Source: Ochotona curzoniae (Eukaryota > Chordata > Mammalia > Lagomorpha > Ochotonidae). From it: DNA of 64,000 nt. The position numbers and the translations under genes are program-made. The notes under the pieces are model-generated. The model worked only from the letters and a program-made list of their open reading frames with translations, did no database searches and had not been told where the DNA came from. The stretch's first letter is position 1; every line of letters begins with the position of its first letter. Positions 11,925-21,788 of this stretch are shown piece after piece. The DNA is taken from contig NW_024466599.1 of assembly GCF_017591425.1 (NCBI RefSeq), positions 30,542,001-30,606,000 of the forward strand, written 5' to 3'.

Positions 11925-12270
11925 CATAAAGGTTCCTTGGAACCCCTTCCTGTTCATCCCCCATGCCACTCAGAGGCACCACTCACGAATTTCTCTCACC
12001 ATTTACAAATAAATCGTACCTTCATTTGGACTTCATTTAAGTGGAGCCACAGATAATGAGTGCTCCTGAAAGCTGGTTTATCTCAGGCCACATCAATGTC
12101 TAGGACACGCACCCACATCGCAGATATGCTGACAGCCTCCCTCCACCTGGTGGGCTTCAGGAGCTGTCCAGTGATGTCACCGACACATTTTGCATGGAAG
12201 CTGTAAACCCATCTCCCCGATAATGAAGCTGGTTAATTCAGTTCACTGCTGCACATTCAGGACATAGAGG
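11925..12270 (-). repeat. Ancient L1 fragment, antisense
   Basis: CTTCATTTAAGTGGAGCCAC, GCTGGTTTATCTCAGG, ACATCAATGT and GCTGCACATTCAGGAC fall in the order of antisense L1 3-prime sequence of old mammalian subfamilies. It is badly decayed. Confidence 0.45.
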
Positions 12271-13102
12271 AGTTGGAACTCCAACCCAGAGACAGTCAGT
12301 CCTACAGGTGCTTCCCAAAAGGGAACCTGTTCTTGCTACAAGTACCAGGGAACTATTACCATAGAGAAAACTTTCATGGTGGGCTTTGTGCACCCAGGAA
12401 CACCCTCTGTGCCTTAATCCCTGATTCCATGGAGCACATAGCAGAGGCAGAGAAGGAAGAGCTCCAGGCTCAGGAGAAGGTTCCAGAGGAGAGGAACAAC
12501 GTAGTTCATTCCTTTCTTCAGCCAGCCCTTGCCAGAACCATCCTAGGCACTTGCGTTTCGACCTGTATGCAGCACAGTCCCTTAAAAACAACAGCACTTA
12601 CTGTCTCTCACAACCACTGCATAGGCTGTCCAGGGAGTTCTTCCACTAGTTTCACTGGAGACTCTCATGCTGCATGGTTGGGTGGATCTCAAGTGGTTTG
12701 GCTGAAGGAAGAAGGCAGACGCACAGGATTGGCACCCTGGCTGCGGCCAAAGGCTGGCCTGAGCTGGGACCTGTCGACTGCTGGGTTCCCTTGCTCTATG
12801 CCTCTCTGGGCATCTCCCTCTCCAGACTTCTGACTGGACACCTTAGTCCTCCCCCAAAGTGCAAAAGTGGGTGTCACTGGGCCATAGGATATCTTAGGTC
12901 TGGTCTCAGAATTCAATCACTTCTGCTTCATTCTATATTTCATGATCAGTTAGACAGGCTGACGCCAGACTCAGTGTGGGAGGAAACACTATCAGATAGT
13001 ATGGAGAGGCGTAGTTGATCAAGAGCTCTCTTTGGAGATTTGCTGTCACCCTGACCCTCACCCAAAAAATGTTCTGTCAGCTTTTTAAAAATATTCACAA
13101 GT
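12271..13102. other. Unique sequence, possible further L1 trace
   Basis: GTGGGTGTCACTGGGCCATAGG near 12,868 resembles antisense L1, so the decayed L1 may continue in pieces. No exon is supported; the 186-codon plus frame at 12,273-12,833 has no domain. Confidence 0.35.
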
Positions 13103-13438
13103 GGGCCCGGCACAGTAGCCTAGTGGCTTAAGTCCTTACCTTGCATACACTGGGATCCCATATGAGCACTGGTTCTAATCCCAGCAGCCCCACTTCTCAT
13201 CCAGCTCCTTGCTTGTGGCCTGGGAAAGCAGTTGAAGATGGCCCAAAGCCTTGGGATTCTGTACCCACATGGGAGACCCAGAAGGGGTTCCAGATTCCTG
13301 GCTTTGGATCAGCACAGCTCCTGTTGTTGCAGCCACTTGGGGAGTGAATCATCAGACAGAAGATTTTCCTCTCTGTCTCTCCTCCTCTCTGTATATCTGA
13401 CTTTCCAATAAAAATAAAATAAATCTTTTATAAAAGAG
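13103..13438 (+). repeat. CSINE copy, near full length
   Basis: GGGCCCGGCACAGTAGCC head, B box GGTTCTAATCC at 13,171-13,181, body, CT stretch and AATAAAAATAAAATAAATC tail. Similar to the younger group in the window. Confidence 0.95.
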
Positions 13439-14130
13439 AGAGAGATTATCAGTTGCTGACTATCAAACCCAGCTAAATTAGTGTCTCCAAACACTTGTTT
13501 CTTAACCTTTCCTGGTTTCTGTGGGGTCTCATGAAGCTGGGGGTCCTCGCCAAGGCACCTGTCTGCTCAGAGCAAACAGGTGTGTGGCAAGCACTGGTCC
13601 ACAGCAATTTTGAAATCCAGCCAGGAACCGCTATCTTGACTGGGGCTCAGTCCTACTGCCTGGAACTGCTCCACGGCTCTGGGCTCTGTTTGCTGGGCTC
13701 TTGGTTTCATCTTTAAATCCTTTTCTATATAATGGCTGGTGTTTGCCACTGAGGAGTTTTCTCACTCAGCTTATTTTCTTTCCACAGACTTTTAGGGGTC
13801 CAGAGGTCTTTTTTTTTTTTTCCGTTTTGATTATCCTGTACTTTTTAGTTCCAGCTGATGGTGCTTCTGAAAATGTCATTGCATTACAAACTTTGTGCGC
13901 TTCCTACAGATCCATGATGTGAACTGGGGTTTCACTAAAGCTGTACACACCAATTTCATCAAGATCACCTTCTCTTCTTGCTGAGGTTAATTGAAGTGAG
14001 AAACAGATTTTTCTTCAAACTCAGCAAGTCCTTGACTCTATGTTTTCCATAAAGTTGCTAGAAAGTGACAGCTTCCCATTGTGACTTGGCTTTCTCTCTC
14101 CTTAGTGTATACAATCAAGATTATCCAACT
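13439..14130. other. AT-rich unclassified sequence
   Basis: AT-rich DNA with a T-run at 13,809-13,822. Composition suggests an old unidentified repeat, but I cannot name it. Confidence 0.4.
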
Positions 14131-14412
14131 GGAGCCCAGCGATGTGCACAGAGGATTCTACCATCTCGTATTAAAGTCCCACTTTGAGCCCCAGCTGCTC
14201 TGCTTCTGATCCAGCTAGTGGAAGATGGCTCAGGTGCATGAGTCCCTGCTACTCATGCAGGAGACGCAGAGGCCTGTGGCTTTGGTCTGGCCCAGCCTCA
14301 GCTATTGCATCCATTCGGGGAGTAAATCAATGGATGGAAGATCTTTTTTTTCTCTCTTTCTCTCTCTCTCTGGTTCTGCTTTTAAATAAATAAAATCTTT
14401 TTTAAAAAATAA
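14131..14412 (+). repeat. CSINE copy with internal shortening
   Basis: GGAGCCCAGCGATGTGCACAG head to AAATAAATAAAATC tail. The segment after CTGATCCAGCTAGTG is joined directly to GAAGATGGCTCAGG, so part of the body (the GGCCTGGGAAAGCA region) is missing. Confidence 0.88.
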
Positions 14413-16458
14413 AATATAATACAAAACCATATCATTTAAAAAAAAAAAGCTTTAGCTCAAATCATTGGTTCATTGCGTCCCTTTTCTCTCAGCCACACCA
14501 TTTCAGGTGACAATGTTGCGCAACTATATCCCGCCACATAACAAAGTTTCCTGTCTTCTTGCTCCCAAGAACATTTCTCTGCTTTCCTGTCAGCCCTCAG
14601 CAGCAGCTGTCTGCAAGGTCACCTGGGCTTCCACAGCACGCCTTCAAAGCCTTTCCAAGTTCTACCCACATCCCTGGCCCCCAGCCATGGGACTTCAGCT
14701 CCAGGATGGCAGCTGCCTATTTCCAGGTATCAAAAAAGTCCATTAGCTCTTCCTTGGACTACAGCAAACCACCCCCAGAAAGAGGTATTAAACCAGTAAC
14801 AATCATGTCATTTGCCCAGGAATTCAGGGGTTGTTTGGGACTAGGCCGGACAACTCTCCCTCAGCATCTGCTGTGAGTTTGCAGTTAGTGAGCGGCTAGG
14901 GCTTGAGTCAGCTCCAGTGTGTCCTCATTCCGTTGCCTGGGAATGCTGTTAGGAAGACTTCCACTGTGTGGGGCTGGAAGACTGGAGCTCCTGGGCTGTT
15001 GCTCTATATGAGGCAGCCTCTCTATAAGTCAGCCTGGGGCCAGTGGATTCCTCTCCCGGCAGCTGGAGGCTGCCCATGTGACAGTTCCAGAAGGTACCAC
15101 AGGAACTCTGTATTCCTCACTAACCTAGCCTTGGAAATGACAGAAGTGTGTCTCTTTTGTCATACTCTGTATAGCCACTCCCAAATGCCCACCCAGCTTC
15201 CAAAGCAGGGAACCTGGACCTGGTTGCTGAAGGGAGGAAGGGCAAAGGCTCACTGATGTGTATTTAGTCACACAGGACTCGGGGTTCATACGGCTGGGGA
15301 GTAGTCAAGCTGAGTTTGACATTCTGATTCCAGACTCACTTCCTGGGCTGCTAGTCTACACAGCCTTCTGTCTTCTGTGGTTAAAGATACAGGTGGTCTC
15401 CAGGATGCAGAAGAGGGGAAGTTGGAATATATCCTCACTTGCTCTGGCTTTTCTAGATACATCTCTCTCTGTCTGTCTCTCTCTTGGAAGCTGGTAGCAC
15501 TCCATCTTGGGCTGTGGCATGGGGGTCAGCCTGCACCATGAATGGATGGAGGGAGTATAGCCGGAGCTGCCTTGTCTCCAGGCACTCCATCCTTCCTGTG
15601 GCTCTCCATGTTTCAGCTGTGGTCTCCACACCACTTTGGCTGGAGCCTGCACACACATCCTTGTCACCTTGCTCCCATGGCCCAATTCACTGCTTACCAC
15701 TGGACTATGCTTTGACATTCTACCTGCTCAGTGTTTGGGCAAGGTTTCCCCACAGCCCAGCGACTGCTCCCCACAACATGAGGCCTCTGCCGACTTCAAC
15801 AGGATGTAGGTTTTTCCAAAAATCTCCGACTTTACAAAGATTTTCATGCCACAAAGATTAAAACTCACGTCTCCGTTGGGAGCAATGTAGTCTGGAAGCT
15901 TTCTAGGCAGTCCTGTCTAGAGTAGGACCTCCTGTTCTGAATGACAATGTGGCATGAAAACACAGATCAATGAGAGAACCAACTGGGCATGCAGAGCCAC
16001 CATGCGAGGTTATAACATCTGTGCGCTGCACAAAGGAGCCAGACCAAGGTAATGAGCCGAGAGGGGGCAGAAACCCAACCCCACATTCCATAGGCCAAAC
16101 CCCTGGCGAGGGGCTGTGCCTGCCTCACAGAAAGAACATCTTTTTCTCATTTGTCTGCTCAGAGGGGTACCTTTTTCTAACTCAGCAAAGGCAGTATAAG
16201 TATTTGCAGCAGCCCCAAGCGGAAGACTGGAAGATAATAATGTATTATTTGACCCCACAGGCCAAGTCATGGAAATCAAGGCTGACAAACGGTTCAAGGA
16301 GAGGTTGAACAAGCATGCATCAGGGAAGGCCAGAGCCACAGCAGGCTCAAGGTCCCGAGCATCTGGAGCCAATGAATCTCTTTACTGGAACCTTCCCAGC
16401 AAGGCAACTCCATCCCATTAGCCCCCAGGCTTGGATTCATTTCAAAACTACAAAATCT
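14413..16458. other. Unique sequence
   Basis: About 2 kb with no repeat family or recognisable exon. Several 60-125 codon frames occur on both strands without domains. Confidence 0.45.
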
Positions 16459-16786
16459 GGGGGCCAGCATTGTGGCAATGTGGTCTAAGCTGCTGCCTAC
16501 AACACTAGCAACTCAAAGCAGAGCACTGGTTGGAGTTCTGACTGCTCTGCTCCCGATCCAGCTTCCTGCTAACGCAGCTAGGAAAGCAGCAAAAGATGGC
16601 CCAAGTACTTGAGCACCTGCTACCCATGTGGGAGACCTAGAAGGGGTTTCTGGTTTTCCAGGTTTAAACTGATCTAGCCCTGGCCTTCAGTCGTTTGGGG
16701 AAATGAACCAGCAGTGGAAGATCTTTGGTTCTCTCTTTCTCTGTTGCTCTGACCTTCAATATATAAAGTAATTTTTTTTTTTAATA
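16459..16786 (+). repeat. CSINE copy, older subfamily
   Basis: GGGGGCCAGCATTGTGGC head, GATCCAGCTTCCTGCTAACG, body, CT stretch and T/A-rich tail. Weakly similar A-rich words flank it (16,447-16,458 and about 16,785-16,797), possibly an eroded target-site duplication. Confidence 0.9.
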
Positions 16787-16798
16787 CTGCAAAACTTA

Positions 16799-17176
16799 GG
16801 TCTGGTATGATTGCTCAATGACTAAACCCTTACCTTGCAAGTGCCAGGACCTGAGGTAGCTTAGTGACTAAACTCCTCGCCTTGAACGTGCCGGGACCCC
16901 ATACGGGTGCTGGTTCTAATCCAGGTGGCCCCGCTTCTTATCCAGCTCCCTGCCTGTGACCTTGGAAAGCAGTTGAAGATGGTCCAAAGCCTTGGAATCC
17001 TGCACCCACGTGGGAGACCGAGAGGAGGCTCCTGGCTCCTGGCTTCAGATTGGCTTAGCTCTGGCCATTGCAGCCACTTGGGGAGTGAATCAGTGGATGG
17101 AAGATGTTTCTCTTTGTCTCACTTTTTCTCTATAAGTCTGATCTGTCTTTCTAATAAAAACAAATTAAAAAAAAAT
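16799..17176 (+). repeat. CSINE copy with duplicated tRNA-like head
   Basis: Two successive heads are present: 16,799-16,851 (GACTAAACCCTTACCTTGC, GCCAGGACC) and 16,852-16,899 (GACTAAACTCCTCGCCTTG, GCCGGGACC). Only the second continues into B box, body, CT stretch and tail. It begins 12 bases after the previous SINE ends. Confidence 0.9.
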
Positions 17177-17374
17177 ACAAAGTTTGTGGAGGAAGAATCT
17201 GATTGGCCCAGCCTAATTCCCTTCATCCCAATCAGTTATGGCCAGGGCTGGGAAGAGCCACAAAGTCAACCCTGGATTCAGCTGCTAGGATCCCTCACCC
17301 AGGTGTTGGAGTGGTCCACCACGAGCTGGCAACCCTCCAAGACCTGCCAGCAGCAGCTCCGTGCAGGGTAACAG
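17177..17374. other. Unique spacer
   Basis: No repeat recognised between the SINE and the L1 fragment. Confidence 0.4.
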
Positions 17375-17600
17375 CATCTACAACAGATGAACAACTACCC
17401 TACCATCCAGCTATTCCACTCCTAGTATTGACCCTCAAGCCATACAAGCCTACATCCATAGAAGAAACTTGTCAAAAACGGTCATAGCACATTCACTGAC
17501 AACAGTTTCAAACTAGAAACAGCCCAAGAGTCTTTCAATAGGTGACCAGAGAAGCAAACTGCTGAATAAAATTGAAATGTACTACAAATACACATAACAG
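17375..17600 (+). repeat. L1 fragment, end of ORF2 region (5-prime piece)
   Basis: ACTACCCTACCATCCAGCTA, CCACTCCTAGTATTGACC, GCACATTCACTGACAACAG and AACAGCCCAAGAGTC occur in the order of the last part of an ancient mammalian L1 ORF2 on the plus strand. Frames are broken. The element resumes at about 17,908 after a SINE. Confidence 0.75.
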
Positions 17601-17905
17601 CGGCAGGGGCTGCGGTACAGCAGGCTGAGGTGCTGCCCAGGAATCTGTTTTCCATGCCAGAGTGTCTGGGACTGGGTCCTGTCTGCTTCCCGTCCAGTTT
17701 CCTGCTAGTGAGCATTTTAAGAAGCAGCAGATGATGGCCCTGCCACTCATGTGGGAGACCCAAGTGGAGTACCAGGCTCCTGGCTTCACCTGGGACCATG
17801 CCTGGCTGCTGTTACTTTGTGGAGTGAACCAGAAGACAATGATTCTCTCTCTTTCTGTGTCTCTCCCCCCTCCCACCCCACCTTTCATACAAATCATTTA
17901 AACAA
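17601..17905 (+). repeat. CSINE copy nested inside L1
   Basis: CGGCAGGGGCTGCGGTACAG head, body with ATGTGGGAGACCC and CTCCTGGCTTC, a CT stretch that is unusually C-rich, and a short tail ending in CATTTAAAC. L1 sequence on both sides is in one orientation and order, so this SINE is younger than the L1. Confidence 0.85.
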
Positions 17906-18378
17906 ACAGATACATGCAACATGGATGGATTTCAAAAATATCATGCTGAGAAAAGAAAAAAAAAAGAAGAAAGAAAGAAAGAAGAACGAAATACAGAATA
18001 AGATACTCCCAAAAGTTTATGGGGGGAGAAAAACAGAATTTAAAAATTAAGTTTATTTGGGGCAAAAGAGCTTTGAAATCCACACATCTGTTTTTTCCCT
18101 TTTTTCATGATGAACATTTTCCATGAACTTTATGAGATGACCTTGTTCTATAGGATGCCGTTGAACCCGAAGTTCAGAAACACATGTAGCTTCAAGGATG
18201 ATACTAGATTTACAACAACAGCCGCCAGGGACAAAGCTAGTGGGGTGAGGGAGACACGGAAGGGACTTGAAAAACAGTCCGGAGTGATGGAATCCATCTG
18301 TATTTTGATGGGGTGTAAGTGACATTTAAGATCTGTGTATTTCCTTTCCCATCTACACTGTAATTTCTAGAACTATAA
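17906..18378 (+). repeat. L1 fragment, ORF2 end and 3-prime UTR (3-prime piece)
   Basis: ATACATGCAACATGGATGG, ATATCATGCTGAG, then after an A/G-rich stretch CAGCCGCCAGGGAC, GGAGTGATGGAATCC and TCTGTATTTTGATGGGG follow ancient L1 3-prime sequence. A segment at about 18,047-18,135 does not fit the expected order and may be another insertion. Confidence 0.65.
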
Positions 18379-18639
18379 TTATCTGTGTTGAAATGCAGGG
18401 TCTTGGAAACCCCAGACTGGCTGAGAACCTCTCGGCCCAGGAATCAGCATTTTGTACAGGCTCCAGCTCTGGAGAGTCCAAGGAGCTTGCGGCCCATCTC
18501 CCCAGGGGTGACACCCATGCACTCTTCCCGCGCCCAGGGACGCCCTCCCCTCCAAGGCACACCATTCTCTCTCTTCCCGGGCCCTCAGATACCCGCTCCC
18601 CGCCTTCAGCCCCGATTCTCTAGGCTAGTCGCCCCTGGT
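18379..18639. other. GC-rich shore of the CpG island
   Basis: C-rich DNA with rising CpG density leading into the island. No exon identified. Confidence 0.5.
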
Positions 18640-19035
18640 TACCAAGAAAGGGCTTGGAAATCCTCAAAGTGCAGCCGCCCCGGGAGGGGCGGTGCCCAGT
18701 GTCAGCGAGACAAGGGCAAAAACAAAATGCGGAGTAATTGCCGGTTTTCTAATTCGCCGCCCTTTGTGCGGCGGCGCGGAGCGGGCGGCCGCGCTCCCAA
18801 GCCAGGCCTTTCAGCGGGCGCTATCCGAGCTCCGCGGCGCATAATTAATCGGGCTTCACAGGGCCCGGGACAAAGGCGCCCATTCACCCCCGGCGCGCCT
18901 CCCCCAGGGATATTGTCGTTTCTGAACACTGCAGCCAGCTGGGCCGCAGGGAAGAGGCGGCCCAGGGGAGAGAGCGCACCCGGCGCTCTGTCCTGGGCCC
19001 CCGCGCGCCGGATTAGCGGCCCAGGGAGCCTGGGT
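18640..19035. promoter_or_regulatory. CpG island with homeodomain-like and SOX/TCF-like sites
   Basis: The only part of the window with dense CpG, for example GCGGCGGCGCGGAGCGGGCG and CCCCGGCGCGCC. Inside the GC-rich DNA are AT-rich binding-site words: GGAGTAATTGCCGG, TTTTCTAATTCGCC, CCTTTGTG, CATAATTAATCGG, GGGACAAAGGCG and ATATTGTCG. Such a mix is typical of developmental enhancers or promoters in vertebrates. A 225-codon plus frame and a 205-codon minus frame cross it but neither resembles a known protein; GC-rich DNA often lacks stops. The CpG density is seen; function and conservation are inference. A first exon of an unseen gene remains possible. Confidence 0.6.
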
Positions 19036-19214
19036 GGGCAGGGGGCCCGGGGTCTTTTCTGAAGCCTCGTGATTTCCATGGGGCCCTGGAGGAGTGCGCC
19101 ATGGAGATGGTAATGATATGCATTGAGTTCCTGTGTGCAACCTCGCTCTGGGAAGGAGCGAGGGGATGGGTGCATGCAGGTGACCCAGGCCCAGCGGAGT
19201 GTGTGTTGGGCATG
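19036..19214. other. Downstream shore of the CpG island
   Basis: CpG density falls. GGAGATGGTAATGATATGCATTG near 19,101 is non-repetitive and could belong to the same conserved element. Confidence 0.4.
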
Positions 19215-19216
19215 GG

Positions 19217-19237
19217 TGGCAGCGCCCTCCAGGATTC
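19217..19237 (-). promoter_or_regulatory. CTCF-like site, minus orientation
   Basis: The plus strand GGCAGCGCCCTCCAGG reads on the minus strand as CCTGGAGGGCGCTGCC, which matches most of the CTCF core (AGRGGGCGCTR) with one clear mismatch at its start. Confidence 0.4.
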
Positions 19238-20690
19238 CAAAGTAACCACACAGACACAAACCCAAGTCTACACCCCCAGATCCTGCTCCTGAGTTGGGGT
19301 GCTCAGAAGGTGGAGCCATGGCTGCCAGCCAGCATGAGCTGCAAGCTGGGCCCAGGCGGTGGTGGGGAGCTGGGCTTCAACCCAAGATTCAGGCCTCTCC
19401 AAGGGTAAGGGCTCAGATGTCCAATTCCCATTTCACAGGCACAAGCAGGCAAAGCGAGGCCTCCACAGTCCCCAGAAAACAAAACTGGAACTGTCCCTGG
19501 ACTTGCTGATGGCACAAGAGAGAGAGGCAGCTAGTGAGAGAATCCTTGGCATTGTCTCCCCACCTCCCCTCAGCCTCTCCAACTGGGCTGACCTGTCTTC
19601 TCAGGAGGCTGGACTGAGTGGCAAATGCTTCCAGCACATTCTGTCTCTGGAGTCACCAGGGCTTCTCCTACCTGCTCCATCAAAGGCACTCTTGAGCACG
19701 GCTGGAAGCCCAGTTATTTCTGCCCAGAGGAGCTCCGGCTAAAGGCCTGGAACGGGAGCAGCACAGCCCAGGCCTGCAGAGCCAGGTCTCCTGGCCGGCT
19801 CCCTTGCCATGGTGCTGCGGCCCTCCCCGGACCTCAGGGACCGGGTCAGCAGTGCTGGGCTTCAGCACTGTCCCTGAGGAAACTGCTGGGCGGCTGTCCA
19901 TTCCTCCTCCCAGAGCCAGGAGCTCTTGTAAAGCACCACCGCCGATTTCCAAAACCTCAGCATCCTGAACATGTCCCAGAGCAAGCACAGGCCTCTCCAA
20001 ACGCCTGCCCGGCCCAGCCCAGCTTGCAGAGACGTTCTGTCCCTCGGCTGTACCCTGCCAGTCCCAAGCAGGACCACAGGCCTCAGAGCCAAACCAACAC
20101 CGTGCCATGCAGGGAGGAGGCCTCGTGGGTTCTCACAGGAGCCGAGGCTAGTCTCCAAGGCCCGGAGATGGTGCCCAGACACACTCTGCTGTTTCCACCA
20201 CACCACACTGGACGCCTGGGAGCCAAGCTGCTGCAACCTTCACATCCATGGGTGGGAAAATGTGCAGTAAACTGAGAGAGATGAAAGCAGAGTTCAGGGA
20301 AGGCCTGGCCTGAGCTCTGAGAGGCCCCGCGCAGCCCCTGAGACCAGCAGAGTTTCCTGCAGGGGCTGCAGGGACCAAGGCCAGGCCACCAGCGCGGCCT
20401 CCAGCAGAAAATCCACCTAGCCGTGTCCTGTTGAGTGAAGGCTTACTTCACAGCTAGTGTGACCTGATGCTGCCTGAAAGTGGGAGGGAGGAGGCTCAGC
20501 CAAAGGAACAAGAGAACATCCTTGAAATACACACACAAGTGTCTGTGCGTAGAAGGGACAAGAAGACTCCAACTTTTCCTCAAATGATTTCAAAAAGGAA
20601 GGAACTCATAATCCCAAGGAATGAGTATGCGGGAATTTCTTATCACGGTCTTATAATTTTTCTAAAGGTTGAGATTCAAAAATCAAAGCA
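19238..20690. other. Unique GC-rich sequence
   Basis: About 1.4 kb with no repeat family. Frames up to 216 codons exist on both strands (19,625-20,275 plus) with no recognisable domains and Pro/Ser/Cys-rich composition expected from GC-rich noncoding DNA. Confidence 0.45.
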
Positions 20691-20695
20691 GTACA

Positions 20696-20722
20696 ACACA
20701 CATACACACACTCACACACACA

Positions 20723-20777
<55 letters not shown>

Positions 20778-20784
20778 ACACACA
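20696..20784. repeat. CA microsatellite, about 89 bp
   Basis: Mostly uninterrupted CA dinucleotides with ATACA and CTCACA variants at the ends. The longest microsatellite in the window. Confidence 0.97.
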
Positions 20785-21103
20785 TCTTTTACTGTCCTCC
20801 GGACAGCTGTTTGTGAGCCAGTCAGTTGAAAGTTTGAAAGAGTGAGGCTTAGACTGTTTATCTCTGGGACCTATTACAACTAGCCCTGTGTTTCATAAAT
20901 GCCAGCTTTCCACCCAACCTTGGGCCCAATTATTTGCCATGCAAAGCTTCCAGCTCTGAGAGAGGTGGGAGAAGAAAGGAGAAAAGCGGGTGGTTGATCA
21001 GAAGAAGGAACCGAGGTAGGTCCATGTGAATTTCCCAGCCCAATCTGCTCATGTTGGAACTCAAGTTATGTTTCAAGGTGGCAACTCATTTTCATTGCCT
21101 CCT
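20785..21103. other. Unique sequence with an octamer-like word
   Basis: At 20,928-20,950 the sequence CAATTATTTGCCATGCAAAG contains homeodomain-like and POU octamer-like words. No repeat recognised. Confidence 0.35.
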
Positions 21104-21115
21104 TCCAGAATTCTT

Positions 21116-21464
21116 TTTTTTTTTAATATATAAAACCTTAAAAAAAAATTTTTTTTAATTTGAAAGTCAGATTTACAGAGAGAAGGAGAGACGGAGTGAA
21201 GGAGCTTCCATCTTCTACTTGCCTCCCCAAATGGCCACAACTGCTGGAGCTAAGCCAGATTTGATGTCAGGAGCCAGGAGCTTCTTCCTGGTCTCCCATG
21301 CAGTTGCAGGGTCCCAATGCTTTGGGTCGTCCTCTACTGCTTTCCCAGGCCACAAGCAGAGAGCTGAATGGGAAGTGGAACAGCCGGGATTCAAATCAGT
21401 GCTCATATGGGGAGTGGGCACTGGAAGGCAGATCAGCCTGTTGAGCCACTGCACCAGCCCTTTA
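21116..21464 (-). repeat. CSINE copy, antisense, with perfect target-site duplication
   Basis: Begins with the T-rich reverse tail and ends with the head GAGCCACTGCACCAGCCC. A perfect 12-bp direct repeat TCCAGAATTCTT flanks it at 21,104-21,115 and 21,465-21,476. Confidence 0.96.
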
Positions 21465-21476
21465 TCCAGAATTCTT

Positions 21477-21684
21477 GCATGCACACCGAGCCTGGACCTG
21501 GCCATGTCCACTTCATCATAAGGTCACCAGGGTCAATGATGGGCTTGTTAAGCATTGCCATTGCCTTTGGTCTTCCTTGGCTGTGAATCTTGTGTCCCCA
21601 GTGAGGTCACGGGAGTCGGGGCTGTGCCTCACTTTGTCCTCCCCAACTTAGTAGAGCCATGGGCATGTGGTCAACTCTCTGGTG
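21477..21684. other. Unique sequence
   Basis: Nothing recognised. Confidence 0.5.
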
Positions 21685-21788
21685 CCTCTGTCAGACTCCA
21701 AGCTCCTTGAGGACAGGGACTTTGTCTTCTACATCTCCTGCACCTGCCACAGCCACTGACACGCTGCTGATGTTCTGTAAACCCCCGG
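21685..21788 (+). repeat. L2 3-prime end fragment
   Basis: CAGACTCCAAGCTCCTTGAG, GACAGGGACTTTGTCTTC and CTGATGTTCTGTAAAC follow the L2 tail in sense orientation. Confidence 0.75.

Noticed and set aside
11319..12056. 245-codon plus-strand frame, the longest of the window
   Set aside because: No domain, no clear splice borders, and its last part lies in a decayed antisense L1.
18385..19062. 225-codon plus-strand frame across the CpG island
   Set aside because: GC-rich DNA is poor in stop codons. The frame is Pro/Arg/Ser/Gly-rich, has an equally long frame on the other strand, and shows no domain.
20696..20784. CRISPR-like regular repeat
   Set aside because: It is a dinucleotide microsatellite in mammalian DNA. 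There are no spacers and no cas genes.
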